Both the position numbers and the translations under genes were made by a program. The notes beneath the pieces are model-generated. The model worked only from the letters and a program-made list of their open reading frames with translations. It had not been told where the DNA came from and ran no database searches. Shown piece by piece: positions 13,693-14,406 of a stretch of DNA of 14,406 bases. The DNA is from Bacteroidota bacterium (GTDB lineage: Bacteria > Bacteroidota > Ignavibacteria > UBA10030 > UBA8401), in NCBI GenBank assembly GCA_025355705.1, contig JANXZD010000542.1, positions 1 through 14,406 on the forward strand, written 5' to 3'. Within the stretch, counting starts at the first letter, position 1, and every line of letters starts with the position of its first letter.

Positions 13693-14406
13693 TTATACCG
13701 CTAACGGCTTAACGACCAAATTCATTTGTGCAATTTTTATGCGGCGGGCTTCAAGAACCTGCTGAACTGAAAGTAATGCGACGAATCCATATCCTGCTGT
13801 AAAGAGCAATTGGAATGGAACGGCGGCAATCTCTAGATAGTACAGCGATGACAGCACGCCAAAGAAACAATACAACGCAAGCATCACTTCTACAATAACC
13901 ATCCAGCTGAACTTGATCGGAACATATTTTTTATCATTCCAAGATTGTTTTTTCCCTTCAATACCATATTTCGGCGTACGGACAAATTCACTTTTCCGTT
14001 TGAATAATCCCTCAAGTACCGCTTTGCTGTTATTCACCGCAAAACCCATGCTCCCCGCCATAAAGACCGGAAACAACATGATGCGCTTACGCCAGTCAGC
14101 ATAAATATCTTTTTGGGAATAAAGATAGAACAAGAACGAACCGATGAATGCGAGAACGAACACCGACATAAAATCAAAGTATGCATTGAATTTTCCGCCA
14201 TGTTTAATGAACGTCAACGGAACATTTAGAATGCTTGCAAGAATAATGAATGGAAATACGATATTATTTGTTAAATGGAATGTACTGTGAAATTTTATCC
14301 GGAACGGAATGTTCGATTTCCACACCATTGGGAGTAGTTTGCGCGCAGTTTCAATTGCACCTTTCGTCCAGCGGAATTGCTGTGACTTCAATGCATTGAT
14401 CTCTGC
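13693..14406 (-). CDS. Processive family-2 glycosyltransferase, C-terminal part (start outside window)
   Basis: The frame is open through the right edge, so the N-terminal catalytic half lies outside; 237 residues are visible. The first residues read AEINALKSQQFRWTKG, containing the QxxRW motif that holds the growing glycan chain in cellulose-synthase-like GT2 enzymes. After this come four to five membrane segments, including IVFPFIILASILNVPLTFI, a second near MSVFVLAFIGSFLFYLYS, and two near the C-terminus. A cytoplasmic loop with KSEFVRTPKYGIEGKK recalls the CslA/mannan-synthase-like branch. It probably makes or extends an envelope beta-glycan or glycolipid at the inner membrane; the sugar cannot be told. 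An apparent start at 14391 is a TTG inside the motif block and not a real start. A terminator follows. Confidence 0.85.
   Translation of the reverse strand, partial: AEINALKSQQFRWTKGAIETARKLLPMVWKSNIPFRIKFHSTFHLTNNIVFPFIILASILNVPLTFIKHGGKFNAYFDFMSVFVLAFIGSFLFYLYSQKDIYADWRKRIMLFPVFMAGSMGFAVNNSKAVLEGLFKRKSEFVRTPKYGIEGKKQSWNDKKYVPIKFSWMVIVEVMLALYCFFGVLSSLYYLEIAAVPFQLLFTAGYGFVALLSVQQVLEARRIKIAQMNLVVKPLAV

Noticed and set aside
1..14406. Search for CRISPR arrays, insertion sequences, tRNA genes and phage or defence genes
   Set aside because: No regularly spaced repeats, no transposase, integrase or nuclease motifs, and no cloverleaf-like segment were seen in the coding or intergenic parts.

Overview
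The window (14.4 kb, AT-rich, about 40% GC by eye) looks like an ordinary chromosomal segment of a Gram-negative bacterium of the Bacteroidota/Ignavibacteriota/Chlorobiota group. The grounds are an outer-membrane-type envelope (lipoproteins, SurA-like chaperones, a Spy-like periplasmic protein), the style of the parvulin foldases, and a cellulose-synthase-like glycosyltransferase. Clear Shine-Dalgarno sequences precede several genes, which fits an Ignavibacteria-like lineage better than classical Bacteroidales. This placement is inference. I see no phage genes, transposase, CRISPR array, tRNA or rRNA.

Layout. 1-869 (+): 3' part of a PLP enzyme of the cystathionine gamma-synthase family. 875-3058 (-): an uncharacterised secreted protein, a lipoprotein and a Spy/LTxxQ-type periplasmic protein; the last two form a pair, and a terminator hairpin separates them from the first. 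3234-6750 (+): a tightly packed four-gene operon (NDH-2 of the mitochondrial NDI1 type, CoA-pyrophosphatase-type Nudix hydrolase, ABC-2 ATPase, ABC-2 permease) with abutting or overlapping stop/start codons. 6756-7458 (-): a DinB-fold protein and a small CPXCG zinc-ribbon-like protein, convergent with the ABC permease. 7621-11874 (+): three consecutive parvulin/SurA-family periplasmic foldases, followed by rpsT (ribosomal protein S20) with its own candidate promoter and a strong terminator. 12253-13368 (-): a TPR protein with a long polar linker. 13369-13692: a 324-base gap holding a set of overlapping inverted repeats and a terminator. 13693-14406 (-): C-terminal part of a processive family-2 glycosyltransferase running off the right edge.

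Functional picture. The centre of interest is envelope protein folding: two catalytic-looking parvulin proteins flank a lipoprotein that keeps the SurA-like architecture but has lost both parvulin histidines, and the first protein appears to carry a third, equally decayed parvulin module. They probably act together as chaperones for outer-membrane or secreted proteins. The NDH-2/Nudix/ABC operon joins respiratory NADH oxidation, CoA-nucleotide clean-up and an exporter with unknown cargo. I found no convincing new defence or mobile system; the most worthwhile leads are the foldase trio, the uncharacterised secreted protein at 875-1711, and the small inverted-repeat structures in leaders and intergenic regions.
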